In this document: piece after piece, positions 8,260 through 18,700 of the stretch
Numbering within the stretch: position 1 is the first letter of the stretch
How the letters are laid out: the number at the start of each line of letters is the position of its first letter
Assembly: GCA_910588235.1 (NCBI GenBank)
Contig: CAJUOQ010000018.1
Location: 1 to 43,594 of the forward strand
Direction: 5' to 3'
Length of the DNA stretch: 43,594 nt
Origin: an uncultured Atopostipes sp.
GTDB lineage: Bacteria; Bacillota; Bacilli; Lactobacillales; Carnobacteriaceae_A
Position numbers and translations under genes: made by a program
The notes under the pieces: model-generated
The model's database searches: none
Told to the model about the DNA's origin: nothing
Seen by the model: the letters and a program-made list of their open reading frames with translations, nothing else

Positions 8260-9387
8260 TTAAATAGTATATGACTCCAATTTACCTTCAATGAATTCTT
8301 TATATAACTGTGCCGACATTTTGTTTGTAAACTTCTTATCTACCAACACTTTTTTTCTCATGTCAACAGACGGCTCAGAAAATTTCGGAGCATGAAGGAC
8401 ATTTACCCAATCGTCTATGCGATCTAAGCTTAGATATCTTACTAAATCTAATCCTAGGTCAGCTTCTCTTGTAATCGTATCCGATAGAAGAACAGGCGTA
8501 CCTGCTGCTTGCGCTTCAATTGCGACGGTTGGCAACCCCTCATAAAAAGATGGAAGGATGAATAAATCGAATAATTTAAAAAATATTGACGTATCATTTT
8601 GCCAGCCCATAAATTTTACAAATTCTGATAAACGACGTTTCTCTACTTCTTTTTCAATAGTTTCTTGAAGATCGCCATTTCCTACAAACACCCATAGAAA
8701 GTCTTTATCTATTTTTGATAGTTCTTCAATAAGATCAATCATAAACTCATGATTTTTCACGGGATGAAATCTACCGACATGGCCAATAATTTTCTTATGA
8801 AGGTTTTCTTCGCCGAATAATTTTACTTTTAGTTCTTGTTTGTTTTGCAGGTCTGTTAAATATCTATCTGGATTAATACTGTTTGGAATGTGTAAGATAG
8901 GATCCTTTTTTGGAGAATTTACTCCAAATATATTCTCAGAGCATTTGATACCCGCAGATATTTTCTCTTTAGCAAAGAAACGATTCAACTTTCTTTTCGT
9001 ATCATTTAATCGGTATGGTGCACCCGTGTGAGCATGGATCACGAAACGTTTGATCCTTTTTAACTTGGATACATAATAAAATGGTAAGACTAAATTCATT
9101 CCAAAATGAGAATGGATAATCACATCGCGATTAAAAAGATTTAAGACCTGATGATAACCTTGCATCATTTTATAATATCCTTGTTCTTCCGGATCAGCGA
9201 TTTTATAGATAACGCCGCCAGTACCTTCTATCGCATTTCTAAAACGTTCACTAACCTCATCGAATGTTAAAACATTAAATTCGATATCTGTATCGACGAG
9301 TTCCTCTGCTTTATTTAAGATAAAAGCAGAAATTCCACCGCCGAAGCCTGTCATTAAATGTAGAACTTTATGTTTTTTCTTATTCAT
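8260..9387 (-). CDS. Family 4 glycosyltransferase (EpsF-like)
   Basis: Retaining GT-B glycosyltransferase expected to add one sugar to the lipid-linked repeat unit at the inner face of the membrane. The N-terminal half begins with VLHLMTGFGGGISAFI, an acceptor-side Gly-rich loop, and contains IHSHFGMN. The C-terminal half opens with IIGHVGRFHPVKNHEFMI and has the E-x7-E nucleotide-sugar motif in YEGLPTVAIEAQAAG. Length 375 is normal. RBS AGAGG precedes ATG 9387. It is one of three GT4-like genes in tandem, 15-20 bases apart. Donor and acceptor sugars cannot be read from sequence. Confidence 0.88.
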   Translation of the reverse strand: MNKKKHKVLHLMTGFGGGISAFILNKAEELVDTDIEFNVLTFDEVSERFRNAIEGTGGVIYKIADPEEQGYYKMMQGYHQVLNLFNRDVIIHSHFGMNLVLPFYYVSKLKRIKRFVIHAHTGAPYRLNDTKRKLNRFFAKEKISAGIKCSENIFGVNSPKKDPILHIPNSINPDRYLTDLQNKQELKVKLFGEENLHKKIIGHVGRFHPVKNHEFMIDLIEELSKIDKDFLWVFVGNGDLQETIEKEVEKRRLSEFVKFMGWQNDTSIFFKLFDLFILPSFYEGLPTVAIEAQAAGTPVLLSDTITREADLGLDLVRYLSLDRIDDWVNVLHAPKFSEPSVDMRKKVLVDKKFTNKMSAQLYKEFIEGKLESYTI

Positions 9388-9402
9388 TGTAAACCTCTTT
9401 TA

Positions 9403-10521
9403 TCAGCCATTGACTTTATATAATGTTGAATACTTTTCAACAATATCTTTCCAGTTAAACATTTTAGAAGCTTCTAAAGCACGTTGAGCGATTTCCTCAT
9501 TGTTGTCTTTAATACTTTTAACAGCTTCTACAATTTCATTTACATCATTGGGATCAACTGCGTAACCTACTTCTCCTTCAGCAAAAACGCCATCAAACCC
9601 TTCTCCTCTAGTATAAATAACCGGAGTTCCTGTACTCATCGCTTCAGCATAAACTAAGCCAAAAGTTTCAGAAAATGAAGGGACTAATAAGACGTCTTTA
9701 TTCATATATAGATCCCATAGTTCTTTTTTATCACTAATCTGACCTAACATTTCAATATTTGTATCCTGTTTTATTTCTGCGCTTATTTTCTCGTCTAAAT
9801 CCCCTGTACCAACAAACTGTAGATGTGTATTAAATCCTTGTTGTGTTAGTAACCTAGTTGTTTCAATCACCATTTCAGGATTTTTTCTTTCGGTTATTTG
9901 ACCAACAGAAATGATATTTATTTCTCCCTCTACAAATTCTTTGTGAACGTATTGGCGATTTTCATGCCAGAAATTATCAATGCCGTTGGGAATGACTAAA
10001 GATTTTTCGATCAAGTCTTCATTATCTTTTGTAAAATATTTTTCATACATCATTTCTTTATAAGTTTTCGATAAAAAAATGATATTTTTAGCATTTTTCA
10101 ATATCTTTAAGGCTTGTGGTTTAAGATGCTTCGCATACTTAAAATATTTATTAATATCGGTCGCTCGGACAGCCACAATGTAAGGAATTTTATAGCGTTT
10201 AAACAATTCATAACTGATACCCCCGTCACTTAATAACGAGTGAGCATGAGTGATTGTAAATGTATCAACATCATGAAATTTTTCAATCTGAGCAACAGCT
10301 TTTTTTATTCGAGGATAGTATAAAAGCTGATCCATCTTATTAATTTCTTTACTAATTTTAGTTTTATAGTTAAGAGTTGATGCATCAATTTCTGGTAAAT
10401 CATCACTCTTTTTTCGAGGAACATGAACTTCAATATCTATGTTTTGATTTACCATTTCTTGAAATAAGTTTTTATAAACCGAACTAAAATCGAATCCTGT
10501 TGCAACTTGTAACACTTTCAT
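9403..10521 (-). CDS. Family 4 glycosyltransferase
   Basis: Second GT-B enzyme of the exopolysaccharide operon. The N-terminus MKVLQVATGFDFSSVYKNLF and the THAHSLLSDGG segment form the acceptor domain. The donor domain begins at about residue 195 with INIISVGQITERKNPEMVIE and carries the E-x7-E signature in SETFGLVYAEAMSTGTPVI. Length 372. AGAGGTG lies 6 bases before ATG 10521. The gene is 10 bases downstream of the preceding glycosyltransferase gene and 15 bases upstream of the next, so all are surely one transcript. The sugar added is unknown. Confidence 0.88.
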   Translation of the reverse strand: MKVLQVATGFDFSSVYKNLFQEMVNQNIDIEVHVPRKKSDDLPEIDASTLNYKTKISKEINKMDQLLYYPRIKKAVAQIEKFHDVDTFTITHAHSLLSDGGISYELFKRYKIPYIVAVRATDINKYFKYAKHLKPQALKILKNAKNIIFLSKTYKEMMYEKYFTKDNEDLIEKSLVIPNGIDNFWHENRQYVHKEFVEGEINIISVGQITERKNPEMVIETTRLLTQQGFNTHLQFVGTGDLDEKISAEIKQDTNIEMLGQISDKKELWDLYMNKDVLLVPSFSETFGLVYAEAMSTGTPVIYTRGEGFDGVFAEGEVGYAVDPNDVNEIVEAVKSIKDNNEEIAQRALEASKMFNWKDIVEKYSTLYKVNG

Positions 10522-10531
10522 ATATTCACCT

Positions 10532-11680
10532 CTATCTGTCCAGAATCTCTGTATATAGTGCTGTATGTTTATTCAAGTTGTTTTCTAAAGAATAAACTTC
10601 ATTCACTCTTTTTCGATTCTTTATTTTTTGTTCTTTCATTTTTATGGGATTCTCATAAAAATATACAACTTTCTCAGCAAATTCGTCCGCATTGTCTAAG
10701 ACTAATTGCTCATTATTGACAACCTCTACCGCACCTCCGGCATCCGTCGTCATCACAACCGTGTATCTGCTCATTGCTTCTACAAGGGTTCTGCCGAAAG
10801 ATTCTCCGTCTTTTATAGTGGTTAAGATATAAATATCTATATCGTAATAAAATTGATCCATTTTATCAAAGCTAATATTAATCGCGCCTTGAAATCTTTC
10901 ACCCATTTTTTCTTCTAAACGATTAAATAATTGTCGAGCTTCTTTCTCTGCTTCTTCATCATCACAGCTTATAGCCATTTTGATTACTAGATTTTCATCT
11001 AACTTTTCGTTAGCTGCCAAAGCAATTTCTTCTGCCAAAGGCCAATTTTTAACGTAATTCCAACGGCCTACAAACCCAAGGACAAGATTTTGTTTAGGTT
11101 GTGAAAGTCTGCTTTCATCTATTCTTTCGAAATGTTTCCCTGCTGTGTTCTCAATAATACGATATTCATCCAAAGCAATATTCCAATTTTTTAAGGCCCA
11201 TTTCCAATAGTCCATATTGAATTGCGTAGTGGTAATTAAAATGTTTAACTCTTTCATTAAAAATCTAAAAACTTGCCGGATAAAAAAGTTATACTTTAAG
11301 TACAGACCTCTTTCAGTATGGATAATAAATGTATCTTTTGATATCAAACGCAACTTTTTCAGGAAAGCTACAATAAAAAAATTAGCTTGTGCCTGCGTAT
11401 GTACTATAGTAGGTTTTTCTCTGTTCAAATTCTTGCGAACACCATTTATATACTTTATAAAGTTGATTGGATTTTTAGCTACTGTTTTTATAGATTTATG
11501 TTTTCCGATTTCAAAATACTCGATATTTTCTATCTTTGATCCATTTTCACCTGGTTGAATCACTCCAAGATGATAATGATCATCTTTCAAGCCTTCTAAA
11601 ATAATATTGGAAGATAACTGGGCGCCTCCAATCGTATCCAGTGAATGATCTGAACAAAGCATAACTTCTACATGTGTCAT
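10532..11680 (-). CDS. Family 4-like glycosyltransferase
   Basis: Third GT-B-like glycosyltransferase of the operon. The N-terminal domain starts MTHVEVMLCSDHSLDTIGGAQLSS, a typical GGAQ acceptor loop, with a VHTQAQANFF segment. The donor domain starts near residue 205 (LVLGFVGRWNYVKNWPLAEE) and shows a degenerate E-x7-E motif in DGESFGRTLVEAMSRYTVVM, so it is more divergent than its two neighbours. Length 382. AAGGAG precedes ATG 11680. It follows the Wzy gene by 26 bases. Together with the WbaP-like enzyme and two other transferases, the operon can build a unit of about four sugars. Confidence 0.83.
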   Translation of the reverse strand: MTHVEVMLCSDHSLDTIGGAQLSSNIILEGLKDDHYHLGVIQPGENGSKIENIEYFEIGKHKSIKTVAKNPINFIKYINGVRKNLNREKPTIVHTQAQANFFIVAFLKKLRLISKDTFIIHTERGLYLKYNFFIRQVFRFLMKELNILITTTQFNMDYWKWALKNWNIALDEYRIIENTAGKHFERIDESRLSQPKQNLVLGFVGRWNYVKNWPLAEEIALAANEKLDENLVIKMAISCDDEEAEKEARQLFNRLEEKMGERFQGAINISFDKMDQFYYDIDIYILTTIKDGESFGRTLVEAMSRYTVVMTTDAGGAVEVVNNEQLVLDNADEFAEKVVYFYENPIKMKEQKIKNRKRVNEVYSLENNLNKHTALYTEILDR

Positions 11681-11706
11681 ACTAAATACTCCTTATAGTT
11701 TCAAAA

Positions 11707-12897
11707 TTAATTTTTATTGACCATGATAAACATTGTATTGTGTATAAAAATGACCCACAAGGTCGTGTATAGCGAACTTGAAATAACACTCCCTACAATA
11801 AAGGCGATCGCCCAAGTGGTTGTAAATACATATAAATAATTTTTATGCCATCTGAGTTTTTGATAAGACTTCAATACATTCCGCACATACATGGTTATAT
11901 ATATAACAAAAAACACAAGGCCATACATTACTAAAAACTCAATCCACCAGTTGTGAATGGTTCTTAAATGCCCCACCGGAAAGTATCTATAACTTTCTAA
12001 ATAGTGTGACACGTTCCCAGGACCTACTCCCACAAAGATAGTATCTTTTAAATACTCAAGTCCGTTCAACGTTAAATAAATTCTTGACGAATCACCCGGG
12101 TCCAAGGCATCAATATCTATTAATCCAACCACAACTACTATTCCTATTAAGGCGAGAACGAAAGAACCTAATCCAATCAATACAATTCGTTTACGGAACA
12201 TACTGTCTTTTATTTTTAAAACGCCTAATAACATCATAGCCACTATCGATACCAGTAAAATACCTCTAGAACCCACCATAATAATTAAACCAAAAGTTGA
12301 TAAAGCTAGAAGCCATTTAAATATTTGTTTTAATTTAAATGGTACTTTTGAAAAGGCCGATTGGATGGGCTCATATGAAATTAAAAATATCAAAGCAAAC
12401 AACAAATACGTCGCAAAGTCATTCACGTTTTTGAAGAATGTGATAGGTCGTCTGAGTAGTCGATTATATGCTAAATTTTCTATACTAAAGGCGAAAGGAT
12501 AAACACCTGTAATGACTTCAAACCATCCTACAATATTATGCAAGAGTATGGCTAATATAAATAATTTCATTAAATTATTGACGACTTGTTTTTTCGATAT
12601 TGCTAGCCATAGAATCAGTGAATTCATCATCCCTACAAAGAGTACGGCTGTATAATTCATCCAACCTGATATATCTTTTACCCAAAAGATTGAAACGCCC
12701 GCAAATAAAAACAAGGCAATTAAAAAAAAGGAGTATTTATTAAATACTTTTTTAAAAGATATTTTCTTTTGCACCATTAAATACATCAGCGTTAAAAATT
12801 GAACTAAAGATATTAACACTTGAACATAAAGATAGCCAGGTGTAGGGAAAAAAGCAGTAAACATCGTAAAGTATAATGAATATTCTAAAAACTTCAT
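11707..12897 (-). CDS. O-antigen ligase/polymerase-like protein, Wzy
   Basis: Polytopic membrane protein that would polymerise flipped repeat units on the outer face. The 396-residue chain shows about 10-12 hydrophobic segments and one large outer loop at roughly 265-315 with the family pattern VGVGPGNVSHYLESY followed by HNWWIEFLVMYGL, including the conserved HN-x-x-x-E element of Wzy_C/O-antigen ligases. In a Gram-positive Wzx/Wzy operon the polymerase role is expected. ATG 12897 with GAAGGGG upstream. The next gene downstream is a glycosyltransferase gene. Confidence 0.83.
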   Translation of the reverse strand: MKFLEYSLYFTMFTAFFPTPGYLYVQVLISLVQFLTLMYLMVQKKISFKKVFNKYSFFLIALFLFAGVSIFWVKDISGWMNYTAVLFVGMMNSLILWLAISKKQVVNNLMKLFILAILLHNIVGWFEVITGVYPFAFSIENLAYNRLLRRPITFFKNVNDFATYLLFALIFLISYEPIQSAFSKVPFKLKQIFKWLLALSTFGLIIMVGSRGILLVSIVAMMLLGVLKIKDSMFRKRIVLIGLGSFVLALIGIVVVVGLIDIDALDPGDSSRIYLTLNGLEYLKDTIFVGVGPGNVSHYLESYRYFPVGHLRTIHNWWIEFLVMYGLVFFVIYITMYVRNVLKSYQKLRWHKNYLYVFTTTWAIAFIVGSVISSSLYTTLWVIFIHNTMFIMVNKN

Positions 12898-12908
12898 GCT
12901 TTCCCCTT

Positions 12909-13982
12909 CTATCTATTGATTTGCAGAACTTTTATCGGCTTGTCATATAAGGATGCAACTTTCTTTTGCTCATTGAACCAGCTTCTATCTGTTTCTTCAC
13001 ACTCAACAATTAGAATAATTTCAGAAATTTGTTGCATGATTTCTGTGTTTTCTAGTTCGTTTGCAATATAAAAGTTCGTTGTATCAATTTCTAACATATT
13101 TTGTGCTTCGTTTAAAGTTACGTTTTCATTAATATTTTTTAACTCTGGAAGATTATTTTGAGTAATTATTAATTTTTCAGTGAAACCAGGAGCACTTAGG
13201 AATTTACTGATCTCATATTTATTATCTAATTTACTGCTATAAAGATTAAAGCTCGTCGCTTCATCCGTTGTATATGAAAAACTGAAATTCAATTTTCGAC
13301 TAAATGTTTCTCTAATAACATGGATAACAGTCACCAAAATAATTGATAAAATCAATAAAACGATCGGAATTAATATCATTTCAACAATGTTCAAGTTTGA
13401 TAGGATTCCTTGGTTACGTTTTGTATTAATTGATTCTTCAAATACTTCTGGTTCAAGGAATAAATAAATCTCTTTGTTTTCTAGTACAGAAATATTTTTA
13501 TTAGCAATTTCGTCAAATAAATAATTAGCGATCTTTAAGTTATCCTCTGGATTTTCTAGGCGAACATATAAAGTCATCAATTGAGATTGGCTATCTTTTC
13601 TAATCTCAATCACTGGAATAGTATCTGTTGGACTTAATTGAAGACTATATTTTTGGTCTTCATATTCTTCTAATAAATCTGTATTCGTATCTTGGCTAAT
13701 CGTTGCTAAATTTTCTTCTGTTCTTATATATTGATTTAGAAGCACAGTGTTTGTGAATGCTTGTTGGTTCTCATCTTCAACATAAAACTTAAAATGTGCG
13801 TTCCCTTCATATAAGTCAGGGTCTGAAATGGCTCCGCTCTGCTCTTCATTCTCTTCTGCAGGATCATCGGCAGTTAAAACATAGATTGTTGAAAATACAG
13901 CAGTTAGCAGAAGTGATACTAGTAAAATGTTTTTTATATACTTTTTGAAAAAACGTTTGATCTCTATAAACAAATATTTCAT
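12909..13982 (-). CDS. Wzz-like chain-length protein with degenerate kinase-like tail
   Basis: Probable regulator of polysaccharide chain length. It has two membrane segments (about residues 17-37 and 200-223 from the start used here), which bracket an extracytoplasmic domain of about 160 residues, as in Wzz/CpsC proteins. Unusually, about 130 cytoplasmic residues follow. Their last 60 (LEIDTTNFYIANE, then EIILIVECEETDRSW, ending KPIKVLQINR) follow the layout of the C-terminal half of CpsD/BY-kinase domains, but no Walker A motif is present. The longest frame begins at GTG 14000, which overlaps the ribosome site TTTAGGAG; ATG 13982 is preferred (357 residues). No separate cpsB phosphatase or cpsD kinase gene occurs in the operon. 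The kinase resemblance is read by eye. Confidence 0.7.
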   Translation of the reverse strand: MKYLFIEIKRFFKKYIKNILLVSLLLTAVFSTIYVLTADDPAEENEEQSGAISDPDLYEGNAHFKFYVEDENQQAFTNTVLLNQYIRTEENLATISQDTNTDLLEEYEDQKYSLQLSPTDTIPVIEIRKDSQSQLMTLYVRLENPEDNLKIANYLFDEIANKNISVLENKEIYLFLEPEVFEESINTKRNQGILSNLNIVEMILIPIVLLILSIILVTVIHVIRETFSRKLNFSFSYTTDEATSFNLYSSKLDNKYEISKFLSAPGFTEKLIITQNNLPELKNINENVTLNEAQNMLEIDTTNFYIANELENTEIMQQISEIILIVECEETDRSWFNEQKKVASLYDKPIKVLQINR

Positions 13983-14058
13983 TTTTCTACTCCTAAACAC
14001 TTTTTTTATTCTTTGCTCAAAGCCTCTTTAAAAGTTCATATTTTTTTAATTACATATT

Positions 14059-15438
14059 CTAATCATAAACATGAATATCTTCGAAAATTTCTTCGGCTGT
14101 TAATTCTTCTTGTAATCCTTGCGAAGAAACCTTATCAAATAATATTTTTACTGTTTGGAACAAAATCTTTATATCCATCATCAATGAGTAGTCTTTGATA
14201 TAAAGCAAATCAAATTTTAACTTACTATTAAAATCAGTAGAGTATTTTCCATATACCTGCGCATAGCCTGTAATTCCCGCACGCACTGTATGGCGTAGAT
14301 AATAATAAGGATTTTCTTCTTTAAATTGTTCAACGAAGAAAGGTCTTTCAGGTCTTGGACCTATTAAAGACATGTCTCCTTTTAATACGTTGAATAGCTG
14401 GGGCAACTCATCAATTCGTAAACTTCTTAAGTACTTTCCTACTTTAGTCACTCTTGGATCTTCTGCTTGTGCTAAAACAGGCCCAGAAAGCTCTTCGGCA
14501 TCTGTACGCATCGAGCGGAATTTCAAGATTTCAAATTCTTCTTGTTCTTTTGTAATCCGTACTTGTTTATAAAAAACAGGACCTTTCGAAGTTGCTTTTA
14601 TCAATAGAGCTGCTATTAGCATAATAGGAGATGTAATAATAAGTAAGAATAGTGATATAATGATATCTATCATTCTTTTTATCGTATCATCTTCCGGTGA
14701 AATTTCGAATTTGGATATAGCAATTAAGCTTTCATCATCTATATTCATAATGCGATTGTTAATCCGTAGAATATTTCCAAAATCCGTTCCTAAAAATATG
14801 CGTTTATTGTTAAATGTTAAGTACGATAAAATTTCATTTTCTTCTTCTAACGAGTTAAAATCTAGAAAATAAAAAAGATCAACCTGATCAATATTCTTTT
14901 TAATATTTTCAAAATAATGATCAAATACCACAGCTTTTACTTTGTATTGTGTCGTCTTTGAAGACTTAAAGTTATAAACAGCTTCTTGGCATTTTTCTTT
15001 TGGCCCTACGATCATCACTTGGCTCGTTCCTGACTTACTAAAGTAAACTTTAAGAATGATCAAGCGCCAAATAGTTAATAAAAGCGTGCTGACTATTAGA
15101 TTGATAAATATAATAGTTCTCGGGAAAGCAAACCAGCGCCCAAAAAAGGTCATCGCCATGATTGCAAAAGACATCATAATTTGCGATATCAGTGTAATTG
15201 AAAACATATCAATGAAATGTTTATTATAAAGCGTGTAAATCCCTGAAAAAATATTTATTATGATAAACGTCAGCATAATATAAGGTAATACGTTCTGATA
15301 AGCTGAGTAATTAAAAATCGGAAGTGTTCCTTTATACCTGATATAAAAGGAAATCACAAAAGTTAAATGATATATAAGTATATCAGCAATGCCAAATGCG
15401 ATTTTTAACGTCCGATTAAACCCTCCAGTTTTAGACAT
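14059..15438 (-). CDS. Initiating sugar-phosphate transferase, WbaP/CpsE-like
   Basis: Polyisoprenyl-phosphate hexose-1-phosphate transferase that starts each repeat unit by moving a sugar-1-phosphate onto undecaprenyl phosphate. The N-terminal ~130 residues hold four to five membrane helices, then a CoA-binding-like domain (SGTSQVMIVGPKEK), then the catalytic domain from about residue 265: KRMIDIIISLFLLIITSP re-entrant helix, YKQVRITKEQEEFEILKFRSM, LRIDELPQLFNVLKGDMSL, IGPRPERPFF and a C-terminal YIKDYSLMMDIKILFQT. Length 459 is full. AGGAGG before ATG 15438. First gene of the exopolysaccharide operon, directly after its promoter. Sugar specificity (Gal, Glc or an amino sugar) is not decided by the motifs. 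Confidence 0.92.
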   Translation of the reverse strand: MSKTGGFNRTLKIAFGIADILIYHLTFVISFYIRYKGTLPIFNYSAYQNVLPYIMLTFIIINIFSGIYTLYNKHFIDMFSITLISQIMMSFAIMAMTFFGRWFAFPRTIIFINLIVSTLLLTIWRLIILKVYFSKSGTSQVMIVGPKEKCQEAVYNFKSSKTTQYKVKAVVFDHYFENIKKNIDQVDLFYFLDFNSLEEENEILSYLTFNNKRIFLGTDFGNILRINNRIMNIDDESLIAISKFEISPEDDTIKRMIDIIISLFLLIITSPIMLIAALLIKATSKGPVFYKQVRITKEQEEFEILKFRSMRTDAEELSGPVLAQAEDPRVTKVGKYLRSLRIDELPQLFNVLKGDMSLIGPRPERPFFVEQFKEENPYYYLRHTVRAGITGYAQVYGKYSTDFNSKLKFDLLYIKDYSLMMDIKILFQTVKILFDKVSSQGLQEELTAEEIFEDIHVYD

Positions 15439-15484
15439 TTAAATATCCTCCTAAAATCGTTGTTAACTAAATTATTCTCTGAGT

Positions 15485-15513
15485 AGTATAGCATAATCTA
15501 AGATGTTTGTCTT
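15485..15513 (-). promoter_or_regulatory. Promoter of the exopolysaccharide operon
   Basis: Minus-strand -10 TATACT (15490-15485) with a TGC extension and a weaker -35 AAGACA (15513-15508), spacer 17. It lies 47 bases upstream of the first gene. Farther upstream is a perfect 12-base palindrome GTAAAATTTTAC (15615-15626), and AAAATTTTAC recurs near 15562; either could be an operator, but nothing shows it. The rest of 15515-15710 holds no ORF with a ribosome site. Confidence 0.65.
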
Positions 15514-15712
15514 TCTATTTCAGAATCCATCAAGACTTTGCAACTCCATAATCTTAACATAAAATTTTACCCTTTTTAATTACAGATTATTTCATTCATT
15601 TACAATAAAAGCCTGTAAAATTTTACGTTTAAAAATAGAATCTATTTCTATGATAATGAGGTATCAACCTGCCTCTTTCGGTCTTTCTGAATATATTTGA
15701 GAGGTAAAGCAT

Positions 15713-15756
15713 AAAGCATCTAGCGCGATAGAATTTTCTACCTTGCTAGATGCTTT
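15713..15756 (-). terminator. Hairpin after the glucosaminidase gene
   Basis: AAAGCATCTAGC (15713-15724) pairs perfectly with GCTAGATGCTTT (15745-15756), with a smaller stem (TAGAA/TTCTA) in the loop. On the minus strand it lies 26 bases past the stop of the glucosaminidase gene. The following T-tract is poor, so this may be an inefficient terminator or a 3' stabilising hairpin. Confidence 0.5.
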
Positions 15757-15781
15757 ACTAATTATTTACTTTTGACTACAG

Positions 15782-18700
15782 TTATTTATATTGTGGAATA
15801 TCAAAAACTAAGACAAGTTCATGTCTTTGCGCAAGGATCGCTGCTTGATTTAATATTCTGTTCGTTTGTTTGACTGCCCAAGCAACATCTGTGGCGTATT
15901 GATGTGTAGCAGGATTGGCAGGATTCCATCTCATTTCATAGAGAGTATTTTGTTGGTAATGTGGATTGTGAATATAACTTTCACCGATCCATTTCGCTCC
16001 TCCAATAATGGCTGCTTCTGGTGTAAACCAGCCTTCTTGATAAGCTCGTTCAGACCCAAATTTATTAGGATTTGAATCATACGCACCGATACCAAACATA
16101 TTGTAGACGACTTTTGGTTCCACTTTTTGTCCATTCACTTCGTCCACAAGGATGCCCGTCGCCAATTTAGAAGTACCGTTACCAGTTTCTAATAACGCAT
16201 GAGAAATTAGATAAAGTTCATTAATCTTATTTTCTTGACTAGCCTTACTGAATGCGTCTCCTTCTCCAGAGAGGATACCATAATTTTTAAGGTATGCATT
16301 TAATTCCGTGACTGGGATACTCATTGGTTTTGATAGATCTAAAAATTGTAAAACTTCATTGTTTCTGTAGACGTAACTTTGATTTCCAGAGATCCAACCC
16401 GTTTTACCATTTTTGGCCACTTGGTACCAACCATTTTCAATATCAATAATTGTAAAGACTTCACCGTTATGAACCGTTCCTATTTGATTATAGACAGTAC
16501 CTGGGCCTGTTCTTACATTTAACGTATCTACTGTAATTTGAACAGAAGATAAGGCTTCAACCAAATTATTAGAATCTGCTGGCAAGAAGTTATTAGGATT
16601 AATATAATAAGCAACTTCTTCTTGCGTTGCATTTCGAAAGCCTCCACCAACAGCTGAGATTTGTGGCTTAGTTGATGATGAAATTTGTGTATTAATTGCT
16701 TGATTCAAGCTTGTGTTATAGTGAGAGGTATTCGTCACCACTTCTCCCAGTTGTAAGTCATTAGCTGCTAAGTAATGATATAATTCTACTTTAGTTTTTA
16801 TAGCTGAATCAACATGTTCCGCATTAAATAAACGTTCATAATATTCCATAGCTGCTGAAAAATTACCTTGTTTATGTAATTTAACTGCATAATTTAAATT
16901 CATTTCTGCTGCAGTGTTTATGGCTGCATTTAATTGAACAGCTGTAGGGAAATCAGTTTCAAATGCTTGAGCTAAATCCCATGCTTCTGAAACTAATTTT
17001 GCTGATTGTATTTTTTTATAATAATCATTTGGAGTCATTAGTTCCTGTTTAGCATTTGCTTGTCGTTGAAAAGCTTGAACTTCATTTTTAAGCGCTGTGC
17101 TCACCGCCGAAGATTCTAGTAATCGATCGTAGTATTTTTTAGCATCAGCATATTCACCACGTTGATGCAATTTCATTCCATAGTCTAAGTGTAATTGCGC
17201 TGCATAGCTGAATGCTTTTTCTGCATATTCATTCTGTGGAAAGTCTGCTTTAAATTTTTGAGCTAAATCCCAAGCACCTGAAACTCCTTTTGCATTTAAT
17301 ACTTGATCATAATAATCTTCTGGGGTTGTTAGTGCTTGATCTGATTCTACTTGGCTTAAATAGACCTGTGTTTCTGTCTTAAGTTCATCCGATACTTTAT
17401 CTTCATCCACCACGCGTTCATAATATACCTTCGCATTAGTGTAATCTTCTCGACCATGCAACTTCATACCATAGTTTAGGTTAAGCTGAGCTGCATGATT
17501 GATAGCTTCTTCTAACAGAGCATCTTCGGGGAAGTTTTCTTTAAATTCTTGGGCTAAATCCCAAGCACCCGATACTCCTTTTGCCTTAAATATTTGATCA
17601 TAATAATCTTCCGGGGTTGTTAAGTCTTTATCCGAACGAGCTTGGTTTAAATAAGTTCTCGCTGCAGATTTCAGGTTCTCTGAAGCGAGCTCCTCGTTTG
17701 TTACCCGTTCATAATACGAAACCGCATCCGTGTATTCCCCTCGTTCGTGTAGCTTCTTACCATAATCTAAGTTAAGTTGAGCGACATAGTTCGCTGCATC
17801 TTCTAATAAAGCATCCTCTGGGAAGTTTTCTTTAAATTCTTGGACTAATTTCCAAGCACCCGAAATCCCTTTAGCCGTTTTAATTTGGTCATAATAATCT
17901 TGAGGACTTGTTAAGTCCTTATCTGAACGGGCTTGGTTTAAATAAGCTTGCGCAGTAGATTTTAGGCTAGCGGTTGCATCTGACTCATTCGTTACTCGTT
18001 CATAATATGTCACTGCATCTGCATACTCGCCACGTTCATGGAGTTTTTTCCCATAATTTAAGTTTAATTCAGCGACGTAGTTTAGTGTTTCAGTTAATAA
18101 TGCATGGCCTGGAAAAACAACTTTGAATTCTTGGACTAAATTCCAAGCACCTGAAATTCCTTTAGCTTTCAAAATTTGGTTATGGTAATCAGCTGGTGTA
18201 AGCATCTCTTGTTCTAAGGTTGCTTGCTTTAGATAAGCTTGTGCTTTTGTTTTTAAATGATCTGACGTATTTTCCTGATTGATTATTCGATTGTAATACG
18301 AAATGGCATCAGTATGTTCACCGCGATTATGTAATTTAATGCCATAATTTAAGTTAATTTCGGCTGCATGATTCACAGCTTCTTCTAACAGTTCAGAATC
18401 TGGGTAATTGGCTTGCATTTCTTCTACTAAATTCCAAGCAGCAGACACTCCTGTAGCACTTAGTATTTGCTCATACAACTCTTCTGCTGTCTTCTGGTTA
18501 CTTTGAACAGTTAAACTCATTGGCGCAATTTTTTGCTGAGAATCTTTATGATCTCCTTCTTCTTCTACTGAGACCATCTCTTGATCCTCTTCACGCTGAG
18601 GTTCTTCGGTTTCACCCTCTAGATCTTCGGTTCCTCCTTCACTTGTCTCTTTTATTGCCGATTCGTTTCCATTTTCTTTGCTCTCTGTTATTTCTTTATT

